From Curtobacterium sp. MCBA15_008 (GTDB lineage Bacteria; Actinomycetota; Actinomycetes; Actinomycetales; Microbacteriaceae): DNA of 64,000 bases. The notes beneath the pieces were generated by a model. It worked only from the letters and a program-made list of their open reading frames with translations. It searched no databases and was not told the origin of the DNA. Below, piece by piece: positions 1 through 7,601 of the stretch. The first letter of the stretch is position 1, and each line of letters begins with the position of its first letter. Made by a program: the position numbers and the translations under genes. The stretch is from the NCBI RefSeq assembly GCF_001865065.1, contig NZ_MJGN01000034.1:152054-216053 (forward strand), in the 5' to 3' direction.

Positions 1-693
1 GTAGCTCACGACCAGGCCGTCGTCGAGCTCGATGATCATCGACGCGACCGCTTCGTCCTGGTACTTGCTGTACGACGGGTAGGACGCCTTCGCGAAGACG
101 CGGACGGCCTCGCGACCGGTGACCATCCGCAGCAGGTCGAAGTGGTGGATGGCCATGTCGTTGATCATCGCGTGCGGGAACGCGTAGTGCGGGTACTCTC
201 CCGCGGGCTGGTCGTTGTCCCACTGGCGGAAGTCGATGGTGATCGCGGAGACCTCGCCGACGGTGTCCTTCGCCAGCAGCTCCTGCACGACCCGGGGCGC
301 GGGGTACCAGCGGTAGTTCTGGCTGACCTGCAACACGAGGCCGAGCTCCTCGGCACGACGCACGGCGGTCACGGCCTCGTCGGTGGTGTTCGCGAACGGC
401 TTCTCGACGAGCACGTGCTTGCCGGCCTCGAGCGCCTCGAGCGCGAGCGGCACGTGCGTCACGGCCGGGGCGGTGATGACGACGGCGTCGGCCTCGACCC
501 CGGCGAGCGCCTCGGTGAGGGACGCGAACGTCGCAGACGCCGGCAAGCCGAGGTCCTTCCGGACGGCCTCGAGCGTGGCCGGCACCGGGTCGACGATCCC
601 CACCACCTCCACTTCGGTGACCTCCGGGATGGCGGTGCGGGCCCAGTTGCCGCCCCACCCTCCGAGACCGACGTGGATGATCCGGACCGTCAT
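1..693 (-). CDS. Gfo/Idh/MocA family oxidoreductase (3' end outside window)
   Basis: NAD(P)-dependent sugar or polyol dehydrogenase-like protein. The 231 visible residues start at the ATG at 693, preceded by a GAGGGA Shine-Dalgarno; the stop lies beyond the left edge. An N-terminal Rossmann fold shows GLGGWG at residues 9-14. The family's EKP motif is at 97-99, where the lysine normally contacts cofactor and substrate. The later HHFDL segment fits the GxHxxD region of the family. The substrate cannot be told from sequence. It follows crtEb on the same strand after about 100 bases, so it is probably a separate unit rather than part of the carotenoid pathway. Confidence 0.85.
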   Translation of the reverse strand, partial: MTVRIIHVGLGGWGGNWARTAIPEVTEVEVVGIVDPVPATLEAVRKDLGLPASATFASLTEALAGVEADAVVITAPAVTHVPLALEALEAGKHVLVEKPFANTTDEAVTAVRRAEELGLVLQVSQNYRWYPAPRVVQELLAKDTVGEVSAITIDFRQWDNDQPAGEYPHYAFPHAMINDMAIHHFDLLRMVTGREAVRVFAKASYPSYSKYQDEAVASMIIELDDGLVVSY

Positions 694-795
694 GCGTGCA
701 CTCCCTCGTGGCTGGTGTCGCACCACGGACGCCGCGGTGCGTCCGTCCAGTCTGTCAGGGACCGACGCCAGCACGCACAGCGCGGGCGCGTTCGC

Positions 796-1722
796 TCAGT
801 GCGTGAAAGCGTAGGCGATGAGCGCCATCGTGACGATGAACCCGGCCAGGTAGTTGATCCAGAGGAACCGCTTCCACCCGGCGTTCGCGGCCTCCGCGCC
901 CTGATCCGTGATGTTCCACCACGGCAGCACGTTGAGGGCGTACGGGATCACCACGACGGCGGCGATGGGCCCCGGGAACGCCGAGAACAGCAGCGCGACC
1001 CCGGCGACCAGGTACGCCACGAACGCCAGGCGCACGGTCGCGCGCGCCCCGATGACGGTCGCCACGGACCCGATGCCCCCGGCCCGGTCGGCGAGGACGT
1101 CCTGCACCGCGCCGAACGCGTGCGAGGCCACACCCCACAGGAAGAACGCGATGCAGACGGCGACGAGTTGCCCCGTCCAGTGCGGCCCCGCGAGCGCCAG
1201 GCCGTAGATCGCCGGCGACACGAAGTGCGTCGACGAGGTGAGCGAGTCGAGGAACGGCTTCTCCTTGAACCGCAGCCCCGGCGCCGAGTAGGCGAGCACC
1301 GCGAACACGCTGATCGCGAGGACGAGCCACGACCACGGCCCGTTGCCGCTCAGTGCCCCGAGCACGACGAGTGCGACGAGGAACGGCACGTTCGTGACGA
1401 CGACGGCCCACAGCGTGGCGCGGTGGACGCTCTTGTCGAGCAGGGCGCCCTCGACGCCGCCCTTCCGCGGGTTCCGCAGGTCGGACTCGTAGTCGAAGAC
1501 GTCGTTGATGCCGTACATCGCCAGGTTGTACGGCACGAGGAAGTACACGACCCCGACCAGGAACGCGACGAGGGAGAACCCGCCGCCACCGTCGACGCCG
1601 ACCCCGCTGCCGAGCAGGTAGGCGGCGCCGAACGGGTAGGCGGTGTTCACCCAGCTGATCGGGCGTGACGAGACGAAGAGGGCGCGCAGGGTCGACGGCC
1701 TGGAGGCGGTGCTCGCGTTCAC
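796..1722 (-). CDS. crtEb: Lycopene elongase, UbiA-family prenyltransferase
   Basis: Integral membrane prenyltransferase that in C50-carotenoid producers adds two C5 units from DMAPP to lycopene, giving flavuxanthin. About 308 residues with eight or nine hydrophobic segments. The first UbiA Mg-diphosphate motif is NDVFDYESD (about residues 73-81) and the second Asp-rich loop is QDVLADRAGG. The GTG start at 1722 overlaps the crtYf stop (GTGA); it is preferred over an upstream start because the alternative extension reads as junk inside crtYf. It is the last gene of the crt operon. Assignment as elongase rather than another UbiA enzyme rests on its position beside crtYe/crtYf. Confidence 0.9.
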   Translation of the reverse strand: MNASTASRPSTLRALFVSSRPISWVNTAYPFGAAYLLGSGVGVDGGGGFSLVAFLVGVVYFLVPYNLAMYGINDVFDYESDLRNPRKGGVEGALLDKSVHRATLWAVVVTNVPFLVALVVLGALSGNGPWSWLVLAISVFAVLAYSAPGLRFKEKPFLDSLTSSTHFVSPAIYGLALAGPHWTGQLVAVCIAFFLWGVASHAFGAVQDVLADRAGGIGSVATVIGARATVRLAFVAYLVAGVALLFSAFPGPIAAVVVIPYALNVLPWWNITDQGAEAANAGWKRFLWINYLAGFIVTMALIAYAFTH

Positions 1723-2135
1723 GGTGTGTCCTCCGGTGGGGCGGTGGTCGGGTCGGGCGCGGGGCGCGAGACGGCCGGGCCGCGCGGGCCTGTCCGGTCG
1801 AACAGGACCCACAGGCTCGGCAGCAGCACGATCGCCGCCATCGCGTACGCCAGGTCCTCGACCGGGATCGCTCCGATCTTCGCACCACTGATGAGCGCGG
1901 GGTCGTACGCCACGATCCGCAGCGTGACGATGACGTTGTCGAACACGATCGTCATGACGAGCAATGCGATCCCGGCGACCAACGACGTCAGCAGCGCGAT
2001 CCGGCGCCCGGGGCCCGGTGCACGTCCCGCGCGGCGTGCACGGCGCGCGGCCGCGATCCCCGCGATCACGGCGACGACCACCACGACGGCGAAGAACGGC
2101 AGCGCGAGCAGGGCGTACGCGCCCGCGCCGGTCAC
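1719..2135 (-). CDS. crtYf: C50 carotenoid epsilon-cyclase subunit CrtYf
   Basis: Small membrane protein of 138 residues, one half of the heterodimeric lycopene-type cyclase that cyclises flavuxanthin to decaprenoxanthin. Three or four hydrophobic helices and the cyclase motif IPVEDLAYA are visible. The GTG at 2135 overlaps the crtYe stop as GTGA, and its own stop overlaps the crtEb GTG in the same way. The longer open frame continuing upstream inside crtYe/crtI is low-complexity Arg/Ala and not real. The C-terminus has a Pro-rich tail. The split between Ye and Yf follows gene order and is not certain. Confidence 0.85.
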   Translation of the reverse strand: MTGAGAYALLALPFFAVVVVVAVIAGIAAARRARRAGRAPGPGRRIALLTSLVAGIALLVMTIVFDNVIVTLRIVAYDPALISGAKIGAIPVEDLAYAMAAIVLLPSLWVLFDRTGPRGPAVSRPAPDPTTAPPEDTP

Positions 2136-2473
2136 GCGCGCCGCCGCTCGGAACGCCGGATCCGCCGGGCGACGAGGGGCCGTACGAACCCGGTCAGGTT
2201 CATCGTCGTGTAGCAGAGCAGCAGCAGGAAGAAGAGCTCCTCGAGCGGGACGTCCGGTGCGAGCAGCACCCCGGTGAGCAGGTTCTGCGGCCCGATGAAG
2301 AAGATGCCGAACGCGACGCCGAGCGCGTCCCACAGCAGGAAGAACGCGACGCCGACCACCATCACGGCGGTCGCACGCCACGGCGCCCGCCAGAAGAACA
2401 GCCGGAAGCGTGCGTCGAGCACCGTCATGCCGACGAGCGACACGAGCAGCCCGGCGAGGTACAGCCCGGGCAT
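2132..2473 (-). CDS. crtYe: C50 carotenoid epsilon-cyclase subunit CrtYe
   Basis: 113-residue membrane protein, partner of CrtYf in the heterodimeric C50 carotenoid cyclase. Three predicted transmembrane helices, with the cyclase signature VPLEELFF around residue 75-85 followed by a hydrophobic helix. The ATG at 2473 shares one base with the crtI stop (TGATG). The tail is Arg-rich. Translational coupling to both neighbours is evident. The subunit pair is typical of Actinobacteria making decaprenoxanthin or related epsilon-ring C50 pigments. Confidence 0.85.
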   Translation of the reverse strand: MPGLYLAGLLVSLVGMTVLDARFRLFFWRAPWRATAVMVVGVAFFLLWDALGVAFGIFFIGPQNLLTGVLLAPDVPLEELFFLLLLCYTTMNLTGFVRPLVARRIRRSERRRA

Positions 2474-4089
2474 CAGACCGTGGCGCCCAGCGGTGTCGGC
2501 AGCGGCTCGGTGCTGGTGTCGCCGTGGATCCGCTTGAGCAGGACCTCGGCGCTGATGAGGCACATCGGCAACCCGATGCCCGGGATCGTCGAGGCACCGA
2601 CGTAGTACAGGCCGTCGACCTTGGCGGACGCGTTCTTCTCGCGGAAGAACGCGCTCTGCTTCAGGGTGTGCGCCGGGCCGAGCATCGATCCGTTCCAGGC
2701 GTTGAGGTCGTCGGCGAAGTCGCGGGGTCCGATCGTGCGGCGGACCCGGATGCGGTCGCGGAGGTCGGGGATCCCCGCGCGCTCGGCGACGACGTCGATC
2801 GCCCGGTCGGCGATCTGCTCCACCTGGTAGTCGCCGGCGCCGTCGATGCCGCCCTTGCCGATGGACAGGTCGGCCGGCAGCGGCACCAGGATGAACAGGT
2901 TGCTCGAACCACGGGGCGCGACCGACGGGTCGGTCTCCGAGGGTGCGCAGACGTAGATCGAGGCGGGGTCCGGCACGTGCCGGTCCTTCCCGAAGATGGC
3001 GCCGAAGTTCGCCTTCCAGTCCTCGGTGAACACGAGGGTGTGGTGCAGGAGGCCCGGCGTGGGGCCGTCGACGCCGAGGTACACCAGGACGGCGCTCGGG
3101 CCCGGGTCGCGCTTCGTCCAGTGGTCGGCCCCGTGCGTGCGGTGCTCGCGGTCGAGCAGCTGCATCTCGGTGTGCTGCAGGTCGGCCGCGCTGACCACGA
3201 GGTCCGCCGGTGCGGTGTGCTGCACGCCGTCGCGGTCGCGGTGCACGACGCCGGTCGCGACGCCGTCCTCGACGACGATGCGCTCGACCTTGGCGCCGGC
3301 GATGATCTTCGCGCCCTCGCGTCGGGCGACCCGCTCGACGGCGGAGATGACCTCGGTGATGCCGCCCTTCGGGTAGAGGACTCCGTCGGCGAGGTCGAGG
3401 TGGCTCATCAGGTGGTACATGCTCGGCGCCGCGTACGGGCTGGTGCCGAGGAAGACCGCCGGGTACCCGAGGACCTGCCAGAGCCGGCGGTCCCGCACGG
3501 CCGAGCTCGCGAACGCGGACAGCGGCTGCAGCAGCAGGCGGGCGAGCTTGGGCAGTCGGCGGAGGACGTCCGGCGCCGCGAGCTTCGTGAGGTCCTGGAA
3601 GGTCGTGTACAGGAACCGTCGCACGGCCATGGCGTAGGTGTCCTCGGCCGAGGCGAGGTACTTCCGCATCCGGTCGCCCGCGCCGGGTTCGACGGACTCG
3701 AAGAGCGCGATGTTCGCCTCGCGGTCGGCACGCAGGTCGATCGGGTCGGCGTACCCCTCGCTGTAGACGCGGTAGCCGGGGTCGAGCCGGACGAGGTCGA
3801 GCTCGGCGTCGGCCGAGGTGCCGAGAAGCTGGAAGAAGTGGTCGAACACCTCGGGCATGAGGTACCAGGACGGACCGGTGTCGAAGCGGAAGCCGTCCTG
3901 CTCCCACGAGCCGGCACGGCCGCCGAGCTGCGTCCGCTGCTCGAGCACGGTCACCGAGAAGCCGTCCCGCGCGAGCAGGGCGGCGGCCGCGAGGCCGCTG
4001 ATGCCGCCGCCGATGACGACGGCGCGACGAGCTGGCACCTTGCGTCGGGACGCGGGTGCCTTCGGACTGGAGGCGCGGGGCGGGGTCAT
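2473..4089 (-). CDS. crtI: Phytoene desaturase
   Basis: FAD-dependent desaturase converting phytoene to lycopene. 538 residues from the ATG at 4089, which overlaps the crtB stop as ATGA. The N-terminal dinucleotide-binding motif is GGGISGL, followed by the LEQ segment and a GGRAGSW motif. The C-terminal bacterial phytoene dehydrogenase signature is YYVGASTIPGIGLPM. Length is as expected (about 490-550). It sits between crtB and crtYe. Oddity: its start codon lies in the loop of a CTGGAGGC/GCCTCCAG inverted repeat (4067-4102) that recurs elsewhere in the window. Confidence 0.95.
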   Translation of the reverse strand: MTPPRASSPKAPASRRKVPARRAVVIGGGISGLAAAALLARDGFSVTVLEQRTQLGGRAGSWEQDGFRFDTGPSWYLMPEVFDHFFQLLGTSADAELDLVRLDPGYRVYSEGYADPIDLRADREANIALFESVEPGAGDRMRKYLASAEDTYAMAVRRFLYTTFQDLTKLAAPDVLRRLPKLARLLLQPLSAFASSAVRDRRLWQVLGYPAVFLGTSPYAAPSMYHLMSHLDLADGVLYPKGGITEVISAVERVARREGAKIIAGAKVERIVVEDGVATGVVHRDRDGVQHTAPADLVVSAADLQHTEMQLLDREHRTHGADHWTKRDPGPSAVLVYLGVDGPTPGLLHHTLVFTEDWKANFGAIFGKDRHVPDPASIYVCAPSETDPSVAPRGSSNLFILVPLPADLSIGKGGIDGAGDYQVEQIADRAIDVVAERAGIPDLRDRIRVRRTIGPRDFADDLNAWNGSMLGPAHTLKQSAFFREKNASAKVDGLYYVGASTIPGIGLPMCLISAEVLLKRIHGDTSTEPLPTPLGATV

Positions 4090-5021
4090 GACGTGCCTCC
4101 AGGCCGGTGGTGGGTCGCTCGCGAACGCAACGGTGCGCGTCCGGCGAGGACCTGCGCGGCGAGCCGCGCCTTCACCGGGTTCGGCACGCGCACCCGGGTC
4201 GTGATGAGGCGGTCCGCAGGCGTCGCCGCGATGCGGTCGTTGAGCTCCTGGAAGAGCCCGTGCGCCAGCCCGACGGCCTTCTGCGCGTCGGCCGGGAGCA
4301 GGCGGATGGTCAGTGCGGCACGGTCGAGGTCGGACTGGACGTCGGCGACGAGCCGGTCCTTCGTGGCCTCGTCGAAGGTGCGCACCTCGACGCCCGGGAA
4401 GTACGAGCGACCGAGCACCTCGAAGTCGGCGTGCAGGTCGCGCAGGAAGTTGACCTTCTGGAACGCGGCGCCGAGTGCCCGCGCCCCGTCGACGAGGACG
4501 GAGTCGTCGAACGTGGGCCGGCCGGCGGCGTACACGAACGCGCGGAGGCACATCAGGCCCACGACCTCGGCCGAGCCGTACACGTACGCGGTGAACGAGG
4601 CCTCGTCGTGCTCGGTCTGCTCGAGGTCCATCCGCATCGACGCGAAGAACGGGCGGGTGAGTTCCGGACCGAAACCGGTGGCCCGGGCCGTGCGGGCGAA
4701 GGCGTGCACCACCGGGTTGACCGAGAAACCGAGGGCGATCGCGCGTTCGGTGTCCGCCTCGAGCTCGTCGAGGACCGTGCGGGCCAGGGCCGGGTCGAGC
4801 CCGGCTTCGGTCGCGGGGCCGTCGACGACCTCGTCGGCGACCCGGACGAGCGCGTAGACGTTGCGGATGTGCTCGCGGGTGTCCTTCGCGAGCAGGCGGC
4901 TGGCGAGCCCGAACGACGTGGAGTAGCGGTCGATGACGACTCCGGAGGCGGCTTCGGCCGTGGCGTCGTAGAGCCCGAGCCGCGTCGTCGTGGGACGTGG
5001 CTGGGCCTTGCTGTGCGTCAC
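4086..5021 (-). CDS. crtB: Phytoene synthase
   Basis: Condenses two geranylgeranyl diphosphates to phytoene. 311 residues; start is the GTG at 5021, whose GTGA overlaps the crtE stop. Both Asp-rich substrate/Mg motifs are present: DEVVD near residue 64 and RDLHADFEVLGRSYFP in the middle. This is the trans-isoprenyl diphosphate synthase head-to-head class. Second gene of the crt operon. Confidence 0.95.
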   Translation of the reverse strand: MTHSKAQPRPTTTRLGLYDATAEAASGVVIDRYSTSFGLASRLLAKDTREHIRNVYALVRVADEVVDGPATEAGLDPALARTVLDELEADTERAIALGFSVNPVVHAFARTARATGFGPELTRPFFASMRMDLEQTEHDEASFTAYVYGSAEVVGLMCLRAFVYAAGRPTFDDSVLVDGARALGAAFQKVNFLRDLHADFEVLGRSYFPGVEVRTFDEATKDRLVADVQSDLDRAALTIRLLPADAQKAVGLAHGLFQELNDRIAATPADRLITTRVRVPNPVKARLAAQVLAGRAPLRSRATHHRPGGTS

Positions 5022-6076
5022 CGCGTGCGTTCCACGAGTTCGGTCACGAGGCCCTCCAGGCGGTCGGCGAGGTCGTACGGCAGTGCGGCGAGCTCGGCAC
5101 GGGCGAGGGCGGCGTGTTCGGCGACCCTCGACTCCGCGGCCGCACGGGCACCGCAGGACACCAGGGTCGCACGGACCTCGTCCGCGCGCTCCTCGGTGAG
5201 GTGCGGGTCGCCGAGGTACGGCTCGAGCTCGGGCCAGCAGTCGGTGGTGGCGGCGTGGGCGATGAGCATGGTGCGCTTGCCCTCGCGCAGGTCGCCGAGG
5301 ACCGACTTGCCCGTCATCGTCTCGTCGCCGAAGACCCCGAGGAGGTCGTCGACGATCTGGTACGCGATCCCGATCTCGCGGCCGAAGTCGCCGAGGGCGG
5401 TGACGACCTGTTCGGTGGCGCCGGCGAGCACGGCGCCGGACTGCAGCGGGGCCTCGAACGAGTACACGCTGGTCTTCGCCCGCTCCATCGCCAGGACCTC
5501 GTCGACGGTCGGCATCACCCCGAGGGCGAGGTCGACGTCGGTCATCTCGCCCGCGGCGCTGGCGAACACCGCCTCGTCGAGGATCTCGAGCAGACGGGAG
5601 CGACGGTCGCCGGTGACGCCGGCGGCCTCGATGAAGCGCGGGGCCGCGGCGAGCGCGAGGTCCCCCGCGATGACCGCGGCACTCATGCCGCGGTGCTCGG
5701 CCGTCGGCAGGGGCAGGCCACCCGTCGTGCCGGTGTCGCGGAAGGACCCGGCGACGTTCGGCTGCCCGCGGCGCGACCAGTCGCGGTCGATGACGTCGTC
5801 GTGCACGACGAGGGCGGTGTGCAGCAGTTCGTACGCGGCGGCGACGTGCGCGGCGGCGTGTGCGTCCCGCCCGCCGAGCCCGGCGTACGCGGTGAGGACC
5901 ATGCGCGGCCGGAAGCGCTTGCCGCCCATGCTCGCCTTGCGGAGCACGCGCCAGAGTTCCTCGGAGGGCCGGCCGTAGCGCTCGGCGCGGGCCGACGACA
6001 CGGCGAAGAAGCGCTCGAGGCAGTCGTCGACGAGCGCGAGGTCGATGTGCGCCACGGTGGCCGCTTCCTCGCTCAT
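5018..6076 (-). CDS. crtE: Geranylgeranyl diphosphate synthase (polyprenyl synthetase)
   Basis: Makes the C20 precursor of the carotenoids from DMAPP/FPP and IPP. 352 residues with the GGKRFRP motif, the first Asp-rich motif DDVID (with VVHDDVIDRD context) and the second, DDLLGVFGD. It is the promoter-proximal gene of the six-gene crt operon. The ATG at 6076 lies 6 bases after a TAGGTT -10 hexamer, so the mRNA is probably leaderless. It is divergent from idi with only 21 bases between them. Confidence 0.94.
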   Translation of the reverse strand: MSEEAATVAHIDLALVDDCLERFFAVSSARAERYGRPSEELWRVLRKASMGGKRFRPRMVLTAYAGLGGRDAHAAAHVAAAYELLHTALVVHDDVIDRDWSRRGQPNVAGSFRDTGTTGGLPLPTAEHRGMSAAVIAGDLALAAAPRFIEAAGVTGDRRSRLLEILDEAVFASAAGEMTDVDLALGVMPTVDEVLAMERAKTSVYSFEAPLQSGAVLAGATEQVVTALGDFGREIGIAYQIVDDLLGVFGDETMTGKSVLGDLREGKRTMLIAHAATTDCWPELEPYLGDPHLTEERADEVRATLVSCGARAAAESRVAEHAALARAELAALPYDLADRLEGLVTELVERTR

Positions 6077-6097
6077 TGGCCTAACCTATCGGTGCAG
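6077..6097. promoter_or_regulatory. Bidirectional overlapping -10 region for crtE and idi
   Basis: The 21-base gap between crtE and idi contains TAACCTA at 6082-6088. Read on the plus strand it gives a TAACCT -10, and on the minus strand a TAGGTT -10, both matching the actinobacterial TAnnnT pattern. The minus hexamer ends 6 bases before the crtE ATG. The plus hexamer ends 10 bases before the idi ATG (a GTG lies 4 bases away). -35 elements would fall inside the neighbouring coding sequences. Inferred from sequence only. Confidence 0.6.
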
Positions 6098-6640
6098 ATG
6101 AGCACTTTCCCTGAAACCGTGGTGCTTCTGGCCGACGACCGTACCCCGATCGGCACGGCGGACAAGTTCACGGTGCACACAGACCACACGCCCCTCCACC
6201 TGGCGTTCTCCTGCCATGTCCGGAACACCGACGGCGACGTCCTGGTGACCCGGCGTGCGCTGTCGAAGAAGACCTGGCCGGGGGTGTGGACGAACACGTT
6301 CTGCGGCCACCCCGGTCCGGACGAGTCCTTCGAGGACGCCATCGCCCGACGGGCCTCCCGCGAGCTCGGCATCGCCGTGCGTGACGTCGAGCTCGTGCTG
6401 CCGGACTTCCGGTACCGCGCGGTCGACGCGTCCGGCATCGTGGAGAACGAGGTGTGCCCGGTGTACCGCGCGGTGACGGACGACGTGCCGGCGCCCGCCG
6501 ACGACGAGGTCGCCGAGTACGCCTGGGTGTCCGAGGACTCCCTCCGCGCCTCGGTCGAGGGGTCGCCGTTCGCCTGGAGCCCGTGGCTCGGGTGGCAGCT
6601 GACCGCACTGGCGTCCGAGGGCCTCCGCATCACCCGCTGA
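6098..6640 (+). CDS. idi: Isopentenyl-diphosphate delta-isomerase, type I
   Basis: Interconverts IPP and DMAPP, supplying DMAPP for CrtE and for the CrtEb elongation step. 180 residues with the Nudix-like type I fold. The catalytic cysteine region is TNTFCGHP, the glutamate/cysteine region ENEVCP, and the Nudix helix SRELGI. The start is taken as the ATG at 6098; an in-frame GTG at 6092 is an alternative. It is divergent from and adjacent to the carotenoid operon, a common arrangement in C50 producers. Confidence 0.94.
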   Translation: MSTFPETVVLLADDRTPIGTADKFTVHTDHTPLHLAFSCHVRNTDGDVLVTRRALSKKTWPGVWTNTFCGHPGPDESFEDAIARRASRELGIAVRDVELVLPDFRYRAVDASGIVENEVCPVYRAVTDDVPAPADDEVAEYAWVSEDSLRASVEGSPFAWSPWLGWQLTALASEGLRITR

Positions 6641-6666
6641 CACTCGCCGTCGTCCGGCCCGTCACC

Positions 6667-6697
6667 GTCCGGCGAGGCGTCCGGCGAGGCGTCCGGC
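6667..6697. repeat. 12-bp tandem repeat (2.6 copies)
   Basis: The unit GTCCGGCGAGGC occurs at 6667-6678 and 6679-6690, with a partial third copy at 6691-6697. It lies between idi and the antiterminator gene. No function is apparent. Confidence 0.7.
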
Positions 6698-6731
6698 CCG
6701 TTGCCAGGGCAGGACATCGACAATGGGCTGC

Positions 6732-7334
6732 ATGACCACCACGGATCGCGATGTCGCGCGCAGCACCACCGCGGACTCCGTGCTCGAGGCGCTCCGCGAC
6801 GACCCGGTGATCGCCAGCGTGAAGGACGCCTCGGCGCTCGACGAGGTCCTGGCCTCCGACCGGGGCGTCGTGTTCGTCCTGTACGGCAGCGTGCTCGACG
6901 TGGCGGACGTCGTCGACCGGGCGAAGGACGCCGGCAAGACGGTCTTCGTGGACGTCGACCTGCTCGACGGGTTCTCCTCGCGTGAGGTCGTGGTGACCTG
7001 GATCGCCGAGCACACCCGCGCCGACGGGGTGCTCTCCACCAAGTCGAACCTCGTCCGCGCCGCCAAGCGCGCCGGGCTGGTGGCCGTCCAGCGCTTCTTC
7101 CTGGTCGACTCGTTCTCGTACCACCAGCTGCCCCGGGTGGTCGAACAGGCGAAGCCCGACGCGATCGAGATCCTCCCCGGGTGCATGCCCCGCGTCATCA
7201 CCTGGCTGCGCGGCGACACCGCCGTTCCGGTCATCGCCGGCGGCCTGGTGTGCGACAAGGCCGACGTCGTGGCGGCGCTCGGTGCGGGCGCGATCGCCGT
7301 GGCCTCGTCGAACCGCGACGTGTGGGGCATGTGA
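6732..7334 (+). CDS. GlpP/YgcP-type RNA antiterminator
   Basis: Homologue of the glycerol-3-phosphate-responsive antiterminator GlpP of Bacillus and of E. coli YgcP. Such proteins bind leader mRNA and prevent termination upstream of target operons. 200 residues in a TIM-barrel-like pattern; the family signature is DAIEILPGCMPRVI, with a PVIAGGLV strand near the C-terminus. The ATG at 6732 is preferred (7 bases after a GACAAT -10-like hexamer); the ATG at 6723 is an alternative. Its likely target is the minus-strand ygc-like operon at 8.7-13.8 kb, whose leader has a strong terminator. The ligand is unknown. Confidence 0.85.
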   Translation: MTTTDRDVARSTTADSVLEALRDDPVIASVKDASALDEVLASDRGVVFVLYGSVLDVADVVDRAKDAGKTVFVDVDLLDGFSSREVVVTWIAEHTRADGVLSTKSNLVRAAKRAGLVAVQRFFLVDSFSYHQLPRVVEQAKPDAIEILPGCMPRVITWLRGDTAVPVIAGGLVCDKADVVAALGAGAIAVASSNRDVWGM

Positions 7335-7360
7335 GCCCTCGCAGGTCCGCGGCGCCGCCC

Positions 7361-7389
7361 TTGGCACGTCCTCGGTGGCGGGGTAGGGT
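7361..7389 (+). promoter_or_regulatory. Promoter for corA
   Basis: TTGGCA at 7361-7366, a 17-base spacer and TAGGGT at 7384-7389 make a good sigma-70-type promoter. It predicts a transcription start near 7396 and a 5' leader of about 205 nt before corA. Confidence 0.6.
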
Positions 7390-7395
7390 CGGACG

Positions 7396-7601
7396 TCGGC
7401 CACGGGTGTGGCCGAGTCGGCTGCGCGCAGCGGCCGCGACGGACCAGAAGGGCAGGTGAGGCGCGATGTCGGGTGACCATCCTCGATCGGGCCGGCCGCC
7501 CCTGACGGTCGTCGCCGTGCCCGTTCGCTGAACCACGCCCTCGCCCCGGATCCGTCCGGGACGGCTTCGCGCCTGCCTGCTCCCGATGAGAGGAGCAGAG
7601 C
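7396..7601 (+). promoter_or_regulatory. Long structured leader of corA, possible Mg2+-sensing element
   Basis: About 205 nt between the predicted transcription start and the corA ATG contain no convincing gene. The region is rich in possible stems (for example CGGCCAC/GTGGCCG around 7397-7411). It contains AGGTGAGGC at 7454-7462, which resembles the conserved core of M-box magnesium riboswitches. I cannot fold or align it, so a riboswitch is only a suggestion based on length, position before a Mg transporter and this short match. Confidence 0.3.

Noticed and set aside
142-1668. 508-codon plus-strand frame across the oxidoreductase and crtEb
   Set aside because: Arg/Asp/Gly-rich shadow of minus-strand genes, typical of high-GC DNA; no motifs.
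2410-4857. 815-codon plus-strand frame opposite crtI/crtB
   Set aside because: Shadow frame; the opposite strand encodes recognisable CrtI and CrtB with complete motifs.
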